Numbered from the stretch's first letter, positions 1 through 7,874 are shown. The stretch is 23,903 nt of DNA from a bacterium (GCA_035530055.1 DATKVN010000079.1:1-23903); one strand, 5' to 3'. Program-made: numbers and translations. Notes: generated by a model from the sequence alone, not told the origin.

Positions 1-91
1 ATTCCTCCAAAGAATCACCCATGGCGTAGATTTAGAATAAGCAGATATCCAAAAAGTTATCCTTATTAACACATATCAAAAATATAAAAAC

Positions 92-129
92 AGGACATTT
101 CTAATTGTGTAAAAATAGGACATTTCTAA
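92..129. repeat. Direct repeat pair, possible IS end
   Basis: The 13-mer AGGACATTTCTAA occurs at 92-104 and again at 117-129, a 25-bp period, each copy preceded by a run of A. Spaced short direct repeats of this kind are seen at the termini of some insertion sequences (IS21/IS481-like ends come to mind). No transposase is visible in the 91 bases to the left, so the element, if there is one, lies mostly outside the window. A regulator-binding repeat upstream of the ArsR promoter is the alternative. Confidence 0.4.
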
Positions 130-156
130 ATATACTTGACAGCTTAAAAAAAAGAC

Positions 157-184
157 TTGACTTTATAACTTTTTATGATAAAAT
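157..184 (+). promoter_or_regulatory. Promoter of the ArsR-type gene
   Basis: TTGACT at 157-162 and TAAAAT at 179-184 are separated by 16 bp and lie about 50 bp before the ATG at 233. A second TTGACA at 136-141 has no well-placed -10 partner. This is a sigma-70-type pattern by eye only. Confidence 0.5.
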
Positions 185-232
185 GTATGAGCAAATGGTC
201 ATATACTATATTGGTAAAAAGGAGACTTGCTT

Positions 233-607
233 ATGAGCATCAAAAAAGCACGGCAAATATTAAAGTCTTTTGCTGACGATACGCGTCTGAGAATCATAAA
301 TCTGCTGAACAAGAAAGAATTAAGCGTAGCTGAACTCTGTGAAATTCTTAATAAAAATCAGTCAAATCTTTCCAAACATCTCGCGCGATTGCGATTAACC
401 GGCATAGCTGGGGATAGGAGAGAGGGATTTAATGTCTATTATTGTTTATTGAAACCAAAGGAAAAAGCTCATAAGGAATTGCTTAATGCTATTACGATAG
501 GTCTTGCTGAACTGGAGACTTTTAAACAAGATTTAGAAAGGTTAAAGGAGCTAAAGAAGAAACGGACGAAAATAAAATCAACCACCAAAGGAGGTGATAA
601 GAAATGA
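233..607 (+). CDS. ArsR-family winged-helix transcriptional regulator
   Basis: This is a small dimeric DNA-binding regulator. Residues about 8-75 form the ArsR winged helix: an N-terminal helix with the family-typical FADDTRLRIINLL stretch, then the helix-turn-helix containing NQSNLSKHLARL, then a wing ending VYYCL. The C-terminal 30 residues are rich in Lys and Glu. The classical metal motif ELCVCDLC is not present (AELCEIL has one Cys), so metal sensing by that site is not supported. ATG 233 is chosen because GGAG at 221-224 sits 8 bases upstream; the in-frame TTG at 227 is too close to that site. The stop overlaps the next gene (ATGA at 604-607), so it is translationally coupled to the exported protein that follows. 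The signal is unknown. Confidence 0.85.
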   Translation: MSIKKARQILKSFADDTRLRIINLLNKKELSVAELCEILNKNQSNLSKHLARLRLTGIAGDRREGFNVYYCLLKPKEKAHKELLNAITIGLAELETFKQDLERLKELKKKRTKIKSTTKGGDKK

Positions 608-1047
608 AGAGGTATATAATGGGAGGGATGGTATTGGCGTTGCTTTTTTTGATGTGCTATGTGTCTGGGGCACCATTAGCTCAAGAAGAGGAACTGCAAT
701 ATTCCTGGGGCAGAGTGAGTGGCCTATCTTCTAACCAAATTATAGTTAAAGAGTATGATTATGAAAGTGACGAAGAAGTAGACGTTACCTACGCCGTAGA
801 TCCAGAAGTTAAAATTGAAAATGTAAACTCACTGGAAGAGATTGCAGTTGGCGATAGTGTGGGAATTAATTTTGTGGTTAGAAATAGCGAGAAGGTGGCC
901 AAGGTTATCATCGTAGAAAAATCATCTTATGAAGAAGAGTACACACCTTCAGAAACATATGAGGAGGAACCCGAAGAGACATACGAGGAAGAACCCGGAG
1001 AAGAATATGAGGAAAAACCCGAAGATCTTCCCGAGGAGACAGAATAA
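604..1047 (+). CDS. Exported DUF5666-like protein with acidic repeat tail
   Basis: A 147-residue protein with an N-terminal hydrophobic segment (residues about 5-22, LALLFLMCYVSG) that looks like a Sec signal peptide; cleavage near PLAQ is likely, and the lipobox is poor. Residues about 33-105 resemble the small beta-barrel DUF5666 type: a GRVSGLSSNQIIVK strand pair, then VDPEVKIE, then IAVGDSVGI. Residues 119-147 are almost only Glu, Pro, Tyr and Thr, in three 8-residue repeats (YEEEPEET, YEEEPGEE, YEEKPEDL). The tail could bind cations or act as a flexible stalk; this is inference. A near-perfect Shine-Dalgarno sequence (AGGAGGTGAT at 590-599) precedes the start. It overlaps the ArsR gene by 4 bases and is followed after 29 bp by a kinase-like gene, suggesting one transcript. 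Confidence 0.75.
   Translation: MKRYIMGGMVLALLFLMCYVSGAPLAQEEELQYSWGRVSGLSSNQIIVKEYDYESDEEVDVTYAVDPEVKIENVNSLEEIAVGDSVGINFVVRNSEKVAKVIIVEKSSYEEEYTPSETYEEEPEETYEEEPGEEYEEKPEDLPEETE
958..1029 (+). repeat. Three 24-bp coding tandem repeats
   Basis: Three consecutive 24-bp units (958-981, 982-1005, 1006-1029) encode YEEEPEET, YEEEPGEE and YEEKPEDL, followed by a partial unit PEETE. The units differ at several bases. Repeat number could vary between strains through slippage. Confidence 0.75.
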
Positions 1048-1076
1048 TATTAAAAAGACAGAAAATAAGGCCTTTT

Positions 1077-2009
1077 ATGGACAGGGCAAATGTACTGATA
1101 GATTTACCACGAAAACTATATTTTCCCTTAAATAAATATGGTTACACATTTGAGAGAACCTTAAATACCGAGAACAGATGGGAGAACAAAATAGTATGTA
1201 GCATTCTGGACAAAAAATATAGGCGTTACGTTTCCACAACCTATGCGAAGCAAAATGAGTATCTAAGACTTCTTGAGACTACAACTTTTCTAAAGTGCAA
1301 TGGGAAATTATCTCCTGAAATAGTGAGTGTGTATCCCCCAGATAGAACTATAGTCTGTGACTACATAGGTGAATTTCTATCAGATTATTTGCTAAACAAT
1401 CCCGCTGATATTTCTTTAAGTTTAACTTCCGTTTTTGATTATCTTAGAGATGTCAATTCTATCAATCAAAGACAGAAGACATTTGTTATCCCTTCCATCG
1501 TTAATGTATCAATACAGTTAGCCAAAGAAGTTGGTGGCGATTTTGAATTTTTGCCTAAGAGCAAAGTTATCCTGCCGAAGATTGAAGACTCAGGGCTAAA
1601 ATTTACTTATGGTTGTGGCATTGAAGACCCTCATATCTGGAATTTTCGGATTGCAAATATCGGAGATAAGATTCAGGCTTTGACTACAGATTTTGATTAC
1701 TTTTCAGATAGAATAAATTGTTTCTGGGAGTTAGGCTATCTCTATGCCACCTTCAGATGGTTTAAGAAAACCTCATTTTCTCTTGCTCATCGCTCTGAAG
1801 AGATACTATCTTCTTTAGTTCAAAACCAGGATTTAAAATCAAAGTTTATGTTCTGGCTGGGAGTTTTGTCCAGCTATTGCGGGTATAGAGACAGTTTGCG
1901 CAATCTTATGGTAAACGGCGGAATTAGCAAGCTAAAAGAACAATATAGGATAATTCAACAATTAGATGAGAAGGTCTCATTCCTGGGTAGTAAGCTTCCT
2001 CACATCTGA
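1077..2009 (+). CDS. APH/choline-kinase-fold protein, divergent
   Basis: A 310-residue protein with no certain family, but the pattern is that of aminoglycoside/choline phosphotransferase-fold kinases. The segment IVCDYIGEFLSDYL (residues 92-105) resembles the hinge after the ATP site. GIEDPHIWNF (181-190) matches the spacing of the catalytic HGDxxxxN loop (D184, N189), although the usual His-Gly is Ile-Glu here. TDFDYFS (204-210) matches the metal-binding IDFD motif and is followed by the typical WELGYLYATF helix. The N-terminal lobe has no clear glycine loop. Such proteins phosphorylate small molecules, sugars or lipid head groups; the substrate cannot be told. ATG 1077 has a weak AAGG at 1067-1070. 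It follows the exported protein by 29 bp. It may be catalytically altered because of the changed loop. Confidence 0.6.
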   Translation: MDRANVLIDLPRKLYFPLNKYGYTFERTLNTENRWENKIVCSILDKKYRRYVSTTYAKQNEYLRLLETTTFLKCNGKLSPEIVSVYPPDRTIVCDYIGEFLSDYLLNNPADISLSLTSVFDYLRDVNSINQRQKTFVIPSIVNVSIQLAKEVGGDFEFLPKSKVILPKIEDSGLKFTYGCGIEDPHIWNFRIANIGDKIQALTTDFDYFSDRINCFWELGYLYATFRWFKKTSFSLAHRSEEILSSLVQNQDLKSKFMFWLGVLSSYCGYRDSLRNLMVNGGISKLKEQYRIIQQLDEKVSFLGSKLPHI

Positions 2010-2028
2010 CCCACCCAAAATTTACAGT

Positions 2029-2067
2029 CTTGCGCCATCGGTCTGGCCGGGGCCTACGCGGGGCAAG
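2029..2067. repeat. GC-rich imperfect hairpin between two operons
   Basis: CTTGCGCC (2029-2036) pairs with GGGGCAAG (2060-2067) with one mismatch, enclosing a second palindrome GGCC-GG-GGCC (2045-2054). The stretch about 2030-2070 is clearly more GC-rich than its AT-rich surroundings. No T-run follows, so it is not a classical intrinsic terminator. It may be a REP-like repeat, a remnant of a mobile element, or a hairpin that ends the upstream operon another way. Confidence 0.35.
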
Positions 2068-2114
2068 GCTTCACACCTTTTATCCATCGCAAAAATGTAG
2101 TAAGAATAATGTAC

Positions 2115-2143
2115 TTGACAAATTCAACTAGTTATGTTACAAT
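2115..2143 (+). promoter_or_regulatory. Consensus promoter of the TetR-transport operon, with palindromes
   Basis: TTGACA (2115-2120), a 17-bp spacer and TACAAT (2138-2143) give a near-ideal sigma-70-type promoter. The spacer holds the perfect palindrome AACTAGTT (2126-2133). A second small inverted repeat, ACGA-TTG-TCGT (2167-2177), lies between the -10 and the Shine-Dalgarno AAGGGGGG. Either is a candidate operator for autoregulation by the TetR protein encoded next; this is inferred from position. Confidence 0.65.
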
Positions 2144-2199
2144 AATTACGCAAATAGTAATATGTGACGATTGTCGTTCCTTAAGGGGGGAAATGTAAC

Positions 2200-2790
2200 A
2201 TGAAGGACACAAAAGATAAAGAATTGAGTCCTAAAATGGTCCATTTGGTGGAAAAGGCGAAAGAGTTATTTTTCCGTTATGGTATTAAGCGGGTGAGTAT
2301 TGAAGAGATATGCCGGGAATCCGAGGTAAGCAAAATGACTTTTTATAGATATTTCCCTAGTAAGACTGCCATAGCAAAGCATGTGTTAGAAAGCATATAT
2401 GGTGAAGGAAGAGAGCGTATAAATAGTATTCTGGCAATGGATGTGCCTTTTGAAGAAAGACTGAAGAAAGTGCTGGTGACCAAAATGGAGTACACTGATG
2501 AGTACAGCAGGGAATTCATAAAAGACCTTATGACGGGCAGTGAGCCGGAATTGAAGAAATATATTGAACAAGAGACTAAAAACTTTCTTGATGAGCTCAG
2601 GAAAATATTTCTCGATGCCCAGAAAAATGGAGAAATCCGTTCCGATATCAAAGTTGACTTCGTTATTTATATGATGAATGTAATGAAAGAGGTTTTTAAG
2701 GACGAGAATCTGCAAAAGCTGTATCCGGATTTTGCTTCATTAATGAAAGATGCATTCAATTTCTTCTATTACGGAGTTTTGAAGAAATAA
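2200..2790 (+). CDS. TetR-family transcriptional regulator
   Basis: The N-terminal residues about 15-63 are a typical TetR DNA-binding domain: a helix KAKELFFRYGIKRVSIEEIC, then the helix-turn-helix containing VSKMTFYRYFPSKTAI. The remaining 130 residues are helical and form the ligand-binding and dimer domain, which shows no recognisable specificity. At 196 residues the length is normal. It heads an operon, separated by two bases from the outer-membrane protein gene, and probably represses its own promoter (2115-2143) until a substrate of the encoded transport system binds. The start ATG has the Shine-Dalgarno AAGGGGGG (2183-2190) nine bases upstream. Confidence 0.9.
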   Translation: MKDTKDKELSPKMVHLVEKAKELFFRYGIKRVSIEEICRESEVSKMTFYRYFPSKTAIAKHVLESIYGEGRERINSILAMDVPFEERLKKVLVTKMEYTDEYSREFIKDLMTGSEPELKKYIEQETKNFLDELRKIFLDAQKNGEIRSDIKVDFVIYMMNVMKEVFKDENLQKLYPDFASLMKDAFNFFYYGVLKK

Positions 2791-2792
2791 AT

Positions 2793-3869
2793 ATGAAAAA
2801 AATATTCTTATTATCTCTTTTCATATTGTTATTATTAAGTGACTATTGCCAAGCGGAAGAGATTATGGTGAATGGGCAGGTTTCGGCCTGGGTTGGCTAC
2901 AGTGAAGACTTGCAGGGAGGCATAAGGTATATTCCTGAATTGATGGTATCCCATCCCCTGGCTGAAGAAAGTTATATCGATGGCGATATTTCATTGAATG
3001 CATATATTTTTGACGAGGATAATGATATCAAACTTTACCGCTTGTGGGCGCGTTACGCGACTTCACAGCTGGAGGTGCGGCTTGGCCTGCAGAAGATAAA
3101 TTTCGGCCCGGCGAAAATTCTCCGCTCATTGATGTGGTTCGACCAGGTTGATGTTCGCGATCCGTTAGGATTAACCGATGGGGTTTATGGTTTGCTTGGC
3201 CGGTATTATTTCCTGAACAATGCGAACATCTGGGTCTGGGGCTTGTATGGCAACGATGAACTTAAAGGACTGGAAACGTTCAAGACAGACGAGGATAGAT
3301 TGGAATTCGGGGGACGCTTTCAACATCCTGTGCCCCGGGGAGAAATAGCATTCAGTTTTCACCGAAGGTATCTGGACTCTGAGGACTGGAAGAGGAAGAT
3401 GGCTCCCAAGCCCGAGTTGGCGGGGGGTTCTGAGAACCGCTATGGACTTGATGGTAACTGGGATATAGGTGTGGGTTTATGGTTTGAAGCAGTAGCAGGG
3501 AAGATAAATGGAAAGGAGTCTCTCTGGCAGGAGTTTTTGACTGTTGGTACAGATTATACTTTTGCAGTAGGGCCCGGTATCCATGCTTTGTTTGAACATT
3601 TTATTGAGTCATCAGGGCCAGAAGTATTCAAGCAGGAGAATGTTAACAGGTTTTCAGCTTTGTCGGTAGATTTCAGCGTAACAATGCTTGATAGTGTCAA
3701 CGCCATATGGTATTATGACTGGAAAAAGGAGAGAATCTATACATATTTTGACTGGCAGAGGACTTATGATAACTGGCTGATTAATTTGAGCGTTTTTTCC
3801 AGCATGGAAGATGAGGCTGGACTGTACGGTGGAACCGGCTTTTTGTGTCTGCTAACATATAACCATTGA
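2793..3869 (+). CDS. Outer-membrane beta-barrel (porin-like) protein
   Basis: A 358-residue exported protein. Residues 1-21 form a signal peptide (KK, then a run of Leu/Ile/Phe, cleavage probably after YCQA). The mature part alternates aromatic and polar residues in short strands (QVSAWVGYS, LYRLWARYAT, LEVRLGLQKINFG, NIWVWGLYG, IAFSFHRRYL), as in outer-membrane barrels, and contains the motif LRSLMWFDQVDVRDPLG, which resembles DUF1302/alginate-export-like barrels. It lies in one operon with an ABC exporter and a LolA-like protein, so it likely receives or anchors their cargo at the outer membrane. It starts two bases after the TetR stop with no clear Shine-Dalgarno of its own, so translation may be coupled. 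Confidence 0.7.
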   Translation: MKKIFLLSLFILLLLSDYCQAEEIMVNGQVSAWVGYSEDLQGGIRYIPELMVSHPLAEESYIDGDISLNAYIFDEDNDIKLYRLWARYATSQLEVRLGLQKINFGPAKILRSLMWFDQVDVRDPLGLTDGVYGLLGRYYFLNNANIWVWGLYGNDELKGLETFKTDEDRLEFGGRFQHPVPRGEIAFSFHRRYLDSEDWKRKMAPKPELAGGSENRYGLDGNWDIGVGLWFEAVAGKINGKESLWQEFLTVGTDYTFAVGPGIHALFEHFIESSGPEVFKQENVNRFSALSVDFSVTMLDSVNAIWYYDWKKERIYTYFDWQRTYDNWLINLSVFSSMEDEAGLYGGTGFLCLLTYNH

Positions 3870-3889
3870 AATAAGAAAGGAGAACTAGT

Positions 3890-4576
3890 ATGAATCTGGT
3901 AAAAATTGAGAATCTGGTAAAGCGTTATCCTATGGGAAAGAGTCAATTTACCGCGCTAAGAGATATTAATCTTCAATTTGAAAAAGGAGAATTCTGCGGT
4001 ATTATTGGTCCCAGTGGTTCGGGGAAAACAACTCTCCTGAATATTATCGGTTCGCTCGATATCCCATCTGAGGGAAGTGCTACTGTATTGGGTAAAAAGA
4101 TAGAGGTGCTGTCTCATAAGGAAGCTGCCCGGCTGCGATGCAGGCATATGGGGTTTATTTTTCAGACGTATAATTTGTTGCCGGTATATACAGTCTTTGA
4201 AAATGTTGAGTTTCCCCTGCTTATTATGGGGATGTCTGAAAAAGAAAGAAAGAAGAAAGTGCTGGATGCACTGGAATGGCTGGGCATGACCGATAAGGTT
4301 GACTCCCGACCGGCGCAGCTTTCCGGAGGAGAGTCGCAGCGCGTAGCAGTTGCCCGCGCTATTGTGAAACAGCCGGAGCTGGTTCTTGCTGATGAACCTA
4401 CGGCTAATCTGGATGCTGAAAATTCGTACAACATATTAGAAAGAATGGTTAAATTGAATAAGGAATTGAAGACCACTTTTATTTTTGCCACGCACGATGA
4501 GAAGGTAATCGGCTATTTGAAAAGAAAAATCTATTTAGTCGATGGCCAGGTTGCCAAAGATGAAGTTATACATTAA
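3890..4576 (+). CDS. ABC transporter ATP-binding protein, MacB/LolD type
   Basis: This is the ATPase subunit that powers the two FtsX-like permeases encoded directly after it. Walker A GPSGSGKT is at residues 40-47, the Q-loop FQTYNLLP at 91-98, the signature LSGGESQ at 144-150, Walker B LVLADEP at 164-170, and the switch His in ATHD at 202. The length (228 residues) and the wording of these motifs are those of the LolD/MacB/FtsE subfamily, which drive mechanotransmission or lipoprotein release rather than classical substrate channels. The start has the Shine-Dalgarno AAAGGAG. It lies 20 bp after the barrel gene and 15 bp before the first permease gene. Confidence 0.92.
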   Translation: MNLVKIENLVKRYPMGKSQFTALRDINLQFEKGEFCGIIGPSGSGKTTLLNIIGSLDIPSEGSATVLGKKIEVLSHKEAARLRCRHMGFIFQTYNLLPVYTVFENVEFPLLIMGMSEKERKKKVLDALEWLGMTDKVDSRPAQLSGGESQRVAVARAIVKQPELVLADEPTANLDAENSYNILERMVKLNKELKTTFIFATHDEKVIGYLKRKIYLVDGQVAKDEVIH

Positions 4577-4591
4577 AAAGGGAGAGAAAAA

Positions 4592-5764
4592 ATGTTAGCG
4601 TTAAAATTAGCATATCGGAATATCAAGGGAGCCGGTCTTAGAACCTGGCTTAACGTGGCAGTACTTTCCCTTGCTTATGTTCTTATTATCTGGCATCAGG
4701 GTATTTTTACGGGAATGCTAAAACATGGCTCCCAGGCAGTGATTGAAGATGAGATTGCCGGCGGTCAATACTGGCACAAGAACTATGACCCCTTTGACCC
4801 TCTTTCTTATGATGAGAGCCACGGCCCGATACCGGCAGAGCTTACCGGTTTGATAGAAGATAAAAAAGCCACGCCGATATTAATCAGGCAGGCAGCAATC
4901 TATCCTGAAGGAAGGGTTCAAACAGTGCTACTGAAGGGGATTGAGCCGGGACAGACAATTCTGGGAATACCCTCAGCGGGCCTGGAGAAAGAAGAAGACG
5001 CATTACCGGTCCTAATTGGAAGACGCATGGCAAGAAGCACTTCTCTTGATATAGGTGACTATTTAACGATTCGCTGGAGAGATGTCAAGGGAACTTTTGA
5101 TGCTGTGGAAGGCAAGATAGTTGAAATTATGAATACACAAGTACCGACTATGGATAAAAGGCAGTTATGGGTTCCCCTTAAAGAGTTGCAGAAAATGGTC
5201 ACCCTGAAAGATGAAGCAACCATAATTGTGGTAGGTCAAAATGTTCAAGGCCAACGAGATATATCTGATTGGAAATTCAAGGACCAAAGATTTCTCCTGA
5301 CTGATATTAATCAGGTGGTAAGGTCAAAAAGAATTAGCGCAGGTATCTTGTATGCTATATTGCTCTTTTTAGCAATGCTGGCAATCTTTGATACGCAGGT
5401 TCTATCTATTTTCAAGCGCAGAAAAGAGATAGGCACTCTCATTGCCCTGGGAATGACCCGACTTCAAGTGATAGCTCTATTTACTCTTGAGGGAGCGATG
5501 CATGGAATTCTTGCCATTGGTATAGGAGCAATTTATGGAATCCCCTGGATAATCTTTTATAGTAAAACAGGGATGAAGATACCTCAAGCTACAGAAGAGT
5601 ATGGCTTTGCCCTGGCAGGGAGGTTGTATCCATCATATTCTGTGGGCCTTGTTTTAGGTACTGTATTTATTGTTATGGTAACCGTAACAATCGTAAGTTT
5701 CTTGCCCACGAGAAAAATTTCAAAGATGAAGCCAACAGAGGCTTTGAAAGGGAAAATATCATGA
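4592..5764 (+). CDS. FtsX-like ABC permease, first subunit
   Basis: A 390-residue inner-membrane protein with MacB/LolCE-like topology: one membrane segment near the N-terminus (residues about 15-35), a large periplasmic domain (about 36-245), then three C-terminal membrane segments (about 250-275, 298-325 and 345-375). KRRKEIGTLIALGMTRLQVIALFTLEGAM between the first and second of these is the usual FtsX-family coupling region, and the protein ends with the common PTRKISKMKPTEALKG. It probably pairs with the next gene product to form a heterodimeric extractor of lipids or lipoproteins. The stop overlaps the next start (ATGA at 5761-5764). The specific cargo is unknown. Confidence 0.88.
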   Translation: MLALKLAYRNIKGAGLRTWLNVAVLSLAYVLIIWHQGIFTGMLKHGSQAVIEDEIAGGQYWHKNYDPFDPLSYDESHGPIPAELTGLIEDKKATPILIRQAAIYPEGRVQTVLLKGIEPGQTILGIPSAGLEKEEDALPVLIGRRMARSTSLDIGDYLTIRWRDVKGTFDAVEGKIVEIMNTQVPTMDKRQLWVPLKELQKMVTLKDEATIIVVGQNVQGQRDISDWKFKDQRFLLTDINQVVRSKRISAGILYAILLFLAMLAIFDTQVLSIFKRRKEIGTLIALGMTRLQVIALFTLEGAMHGILAIGIGAIYGIPWIIFYSKTGMKIPQATEEYGFALAGRLYPSYSVGLVLGTVFIVMVTVTIVSFLPTRKISKMKPTEALKGKIS

Positions 5765-7035
5765 TTAGATTCTTAATAAAGGGTTTATTGAGAGACCGTT
5801 CCCGGAGCCTGTTTCCTGTTTTGATGGTGAGTGCAGGTGCTTTTTTGACTGTATTTCTTTATAGCTTTATGAAAGGCACAATGGATGATTTGGTTAATTC
5901 CAATGCTAAATTTGATACAGGTCATGTAAAAATTATGACCCGGGCTTATGAAGAAATGGCTGACCAGATGCCTAATGATCTGGCTCTTTTAGGGGTTAAT
6001 AGTCTACTTGAACGATTACGAAGTAGTGAAAAAAATATGGTATGGACACCGCGGACCCGTTTCGGAGGGTTGCTGGATATTCCTGATGAGAGGGGCGAGA
6101 CGCGGGCGCAGGGTCCGGTAATGGGATTGGGAGTAGATTTGCTCAGCCCGGAATCTCAGGAAAAAGATATATTGAATCTAAAGAGTGCCCTGGTGCTGGG
6201 AAGACTGCCCCAAAAGAGAAATGAAATATTAATCAGTGAAGAATTTGCTGAAAAATTGGGCGTTGAAATAGGTGAGGTGGCTACTTTAATTAGTTCCACT
6301 ATGAACGGCGCTATGGCTATATATAATTTCAAAGTTTCCGGGACTGTGCGTTTTGGTATAACAGCAATGGATAGGGGCGCTATTATCGCTGATATTAAAG
6401 ATGTTCAGTCTGCTCTGGATATGGAGGATGGCGCAAGCGAGATTGTGGGTTATTCTGAAAATATGCTCTACGATGATGATACTATGTTGGCATTAACGCA
6501 GAGATTCAATGATAAATTTTTAAGAGATGACGATGATTTTTCTCCTCTAATGCTAAGTTTGAGCCAGCATAGTGGGCTCGGAGAATATCTCGATTTGGTT
6601 GATGTTTTTGGAGGGATAATAGTTCTCATTTTCGTAGTGGTGATGTCTATTGTTCTCTGGAATTCCGGTTTGATAAATGGTCTTCGTCGTTACGGTGAGA
6701 TAGGTGTTCGCCTGGCTATGGGAGAACCTAAAGGGAGTCTCTACCGCTGGATGATTTATGAATCAATCATCATCGGTTTTATCGGTTCTAGCCTGGGAAC
6801 AGTGCTCGGTTTAGCGATTTCCTATTACCTGCAATATACAGGAATCGATTTTGCAGCTGTGATGCAAAAATCTACTATGCTTATATCTAATGTTATGCGG
6901 GCGCGGGTAACAGGATGGAGTTATGTTATTGGATTCGCGCCCGGTCTTGTTGCCTCGGTGGTGGGCACGATGTTTGCGGGAATTGGAATTTACAGGAGAC
7001 AGACTGCACAATTATTTAAGGAGTTAGAAGTATGA
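5761..7035 (+). CDS. FtsX-like ABC permease, second subunit
   Basis: A 424-residue protein with the same plan as the preceding one: an N-terminal membrane segment (about 14-36), a periplasmic domain of about 240 residues, and three C-terminal membrane segments (about 282-305, 333-358 and 388-412). RRYGEIGVRLAMGEPKGSLYRWMIYES corresponds to the coupling helix. The two permeases are clearly different in sequence, which suggests a LolC/LolE-like heterodimer and not a MacB homodimer. It overlaps the genes on both sides by 4 bases (ATGA), so stoichiometric expression is likely. Confidence 0.88.
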   Translation: MIRFLIKGLLRDRSRSLFPVLMVSAGAFLTVFLYSFMKGTMDDLVNSNAKFDTGHVKIMTRAYEEMADQMPNDLALLGVNSLLERLRSSEKNMVWTPRTRFGGLLDIPDERGETRAQGPVMGLGVDLLSPESQEKDILNLKSALVLGRLPQKRNEILISEEFAEKLGVEIGEVATLISSTMNGAMAIYNFKVSGTVRFGITAMDRGAIIADIKDVQSALDMEDGASEIVGYSENMLYDDDTMLALTQRFNDKFLRDDDDFSPLMLSLSQHSGLGEYLDLVDVFGGIIVLIFVVVMSIVLWNSGLINGLRRYGEIGVRLAMGEPKGSLYRWMIYESIIIGFIGSSLGTVLGLAISYYLQYTGIDFAAVMQKSTMLISNVMRARVTGWSYVIGFAPGLVASVVGTMFAGIGIYRRQTAQLFKELEV

Positions 7036-7769
7036 GAAAATTGATTCTTATTATCTTGCTAATAAATTGTACTCTCCTTTATGGACAGGAGCCATCGGGA
7101 AAAGCTATTCTGGAAAGAGTGGACGATAATTATACCGCAGAAAACCGCAGGGCTACCTCTACGATGGTGATAAAAGGTCGCCGGGCAACCCGCACGTTGC
7201 AGGCTGAATCCTGGATACAGGGTGTGGACAGAGCTTTTACCGAGTACCTTTCGCCTGCCCGGGAGAGAGGGACAAAAATGCTCAAGATTGGTGACGAATT
7301 ATGGATTTACTCGCCTGCAACAGACCGCACGATTAAAATAGCCGGCCACATGTTGAAGCGTTCTGTGATGGGTTCTGACTTATCATATGAGGATTATATG
7401 GAAGATCCAAGACTGAGTAATATGTATAATGCGGAATTAACCGGGGATGAGAATATAGATGGCCGCGATTGCCATATTCTTGAACTTTCGGCAAAGAAGG
7501 AAGGTATAGCTTACTACCGGCGAAAAATGTGGGTGGATAAGGAGCGGTATCTTCCCCTGAAGGAAGAGCTTTTTGCCAAGAGCGGCAAACTTTTGAAAAG
7601 ATTTGTTATCAAGGAAGTGTTTAAGGTGGGAAAGCGGTGGTATCCCAAGAGAATGGTCTTTAAAGACGTATTAAAGAAAGGAGAAGGAACAGAATTCATC
7701 ATCGATTCCGTTGAGTTCGATGTGGAGATACCCGAATACATTTTCTCCAAAGCCTCCCTGCGTAAATGA
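7032..7769 (+). CDS. LolA-like outer-membrane lipoprotein-sorting protein
   Basis: A 245-residue protein with a signal peptide (residues 1-18, ending LLYG). The mature protein carries hallmarks of the LolA-like family (Pfam LolA_like): YLSPARERGTKMLKIGDELWIYSPATDRTIKI at about 74-105 and MGSDLSYEDYM at about 114-124, then strands leading to the C-terminus. Proteins of this family are soluble periplasmic carriers with an open half-barrel that holds acyl chains. Being last in an operon with an ABC extractor and an outer-membrane barrel, it probably ferries the cargo across the periplasm. The start overlaps the previous stop (ATGA at 7032-7035). Confidence 0.85.
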   Translation: MRKLILIILLINCTLLYGQEPSGKAILERVDDNYTAENRRATSTMVIKGRRATRTLQAESWIQGVDRAFTEYLSPARERGTKMLKIGDELWIYSPATDRTIKIAGHMLKRSVMGSDLSYEDYMEDPRLSNMYNAELTGDENIDGRDCHILELSAKKEGIAYYRRKMWVDKERYLPLKEELFAKSGKLLKRFVIKEVFKVGKRWYPKRMVFKDVLKKGEGTEFIIDSVEFDVEIPEYIFSKASLRK

Positions 7770-7803
7770 TATATACCCGCCACGCAAAATCACAAAAAAG
7801 AAC

Positions 7804-7832
7804 TTGATTTTTGTCTTTTTGTCGTGTAGTAT
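7804..7832 (+). promoter_or_regulatory. Promoter before the permease-EIIA gene
   Basis: TTGATT (7804-7809) and TAGTAT (7827-7832) have a 17-bp spacer. An AT-rich inverted repeat overlaps it: ACAAAAAAG (7792-7800) against CTTTTTGT (7815-7822). This could serve as a weak hairpin at the end of the upstream operon or as an operator. Confidence 0.5.
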
Positions 7833-7874
7833 TAAGTCACGATATGAAGGAGAAGAGGAGTTATTTAATAGACT

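Noticed and set aside
929-1135. Lys-rich overlapping + frame inside the acidic repeat region
   Set aside because: It is the alternative frame of a Glu-rich repeat, with no Shine-Dalgarno; its composition follows from the repeat.
2343-2715. Long minus-strand frames opposite the TetR gene and similar frames elsewhere
   Set aside because: They are shadows of well-supported + strand genes and lack ribosome sites or known motifs.
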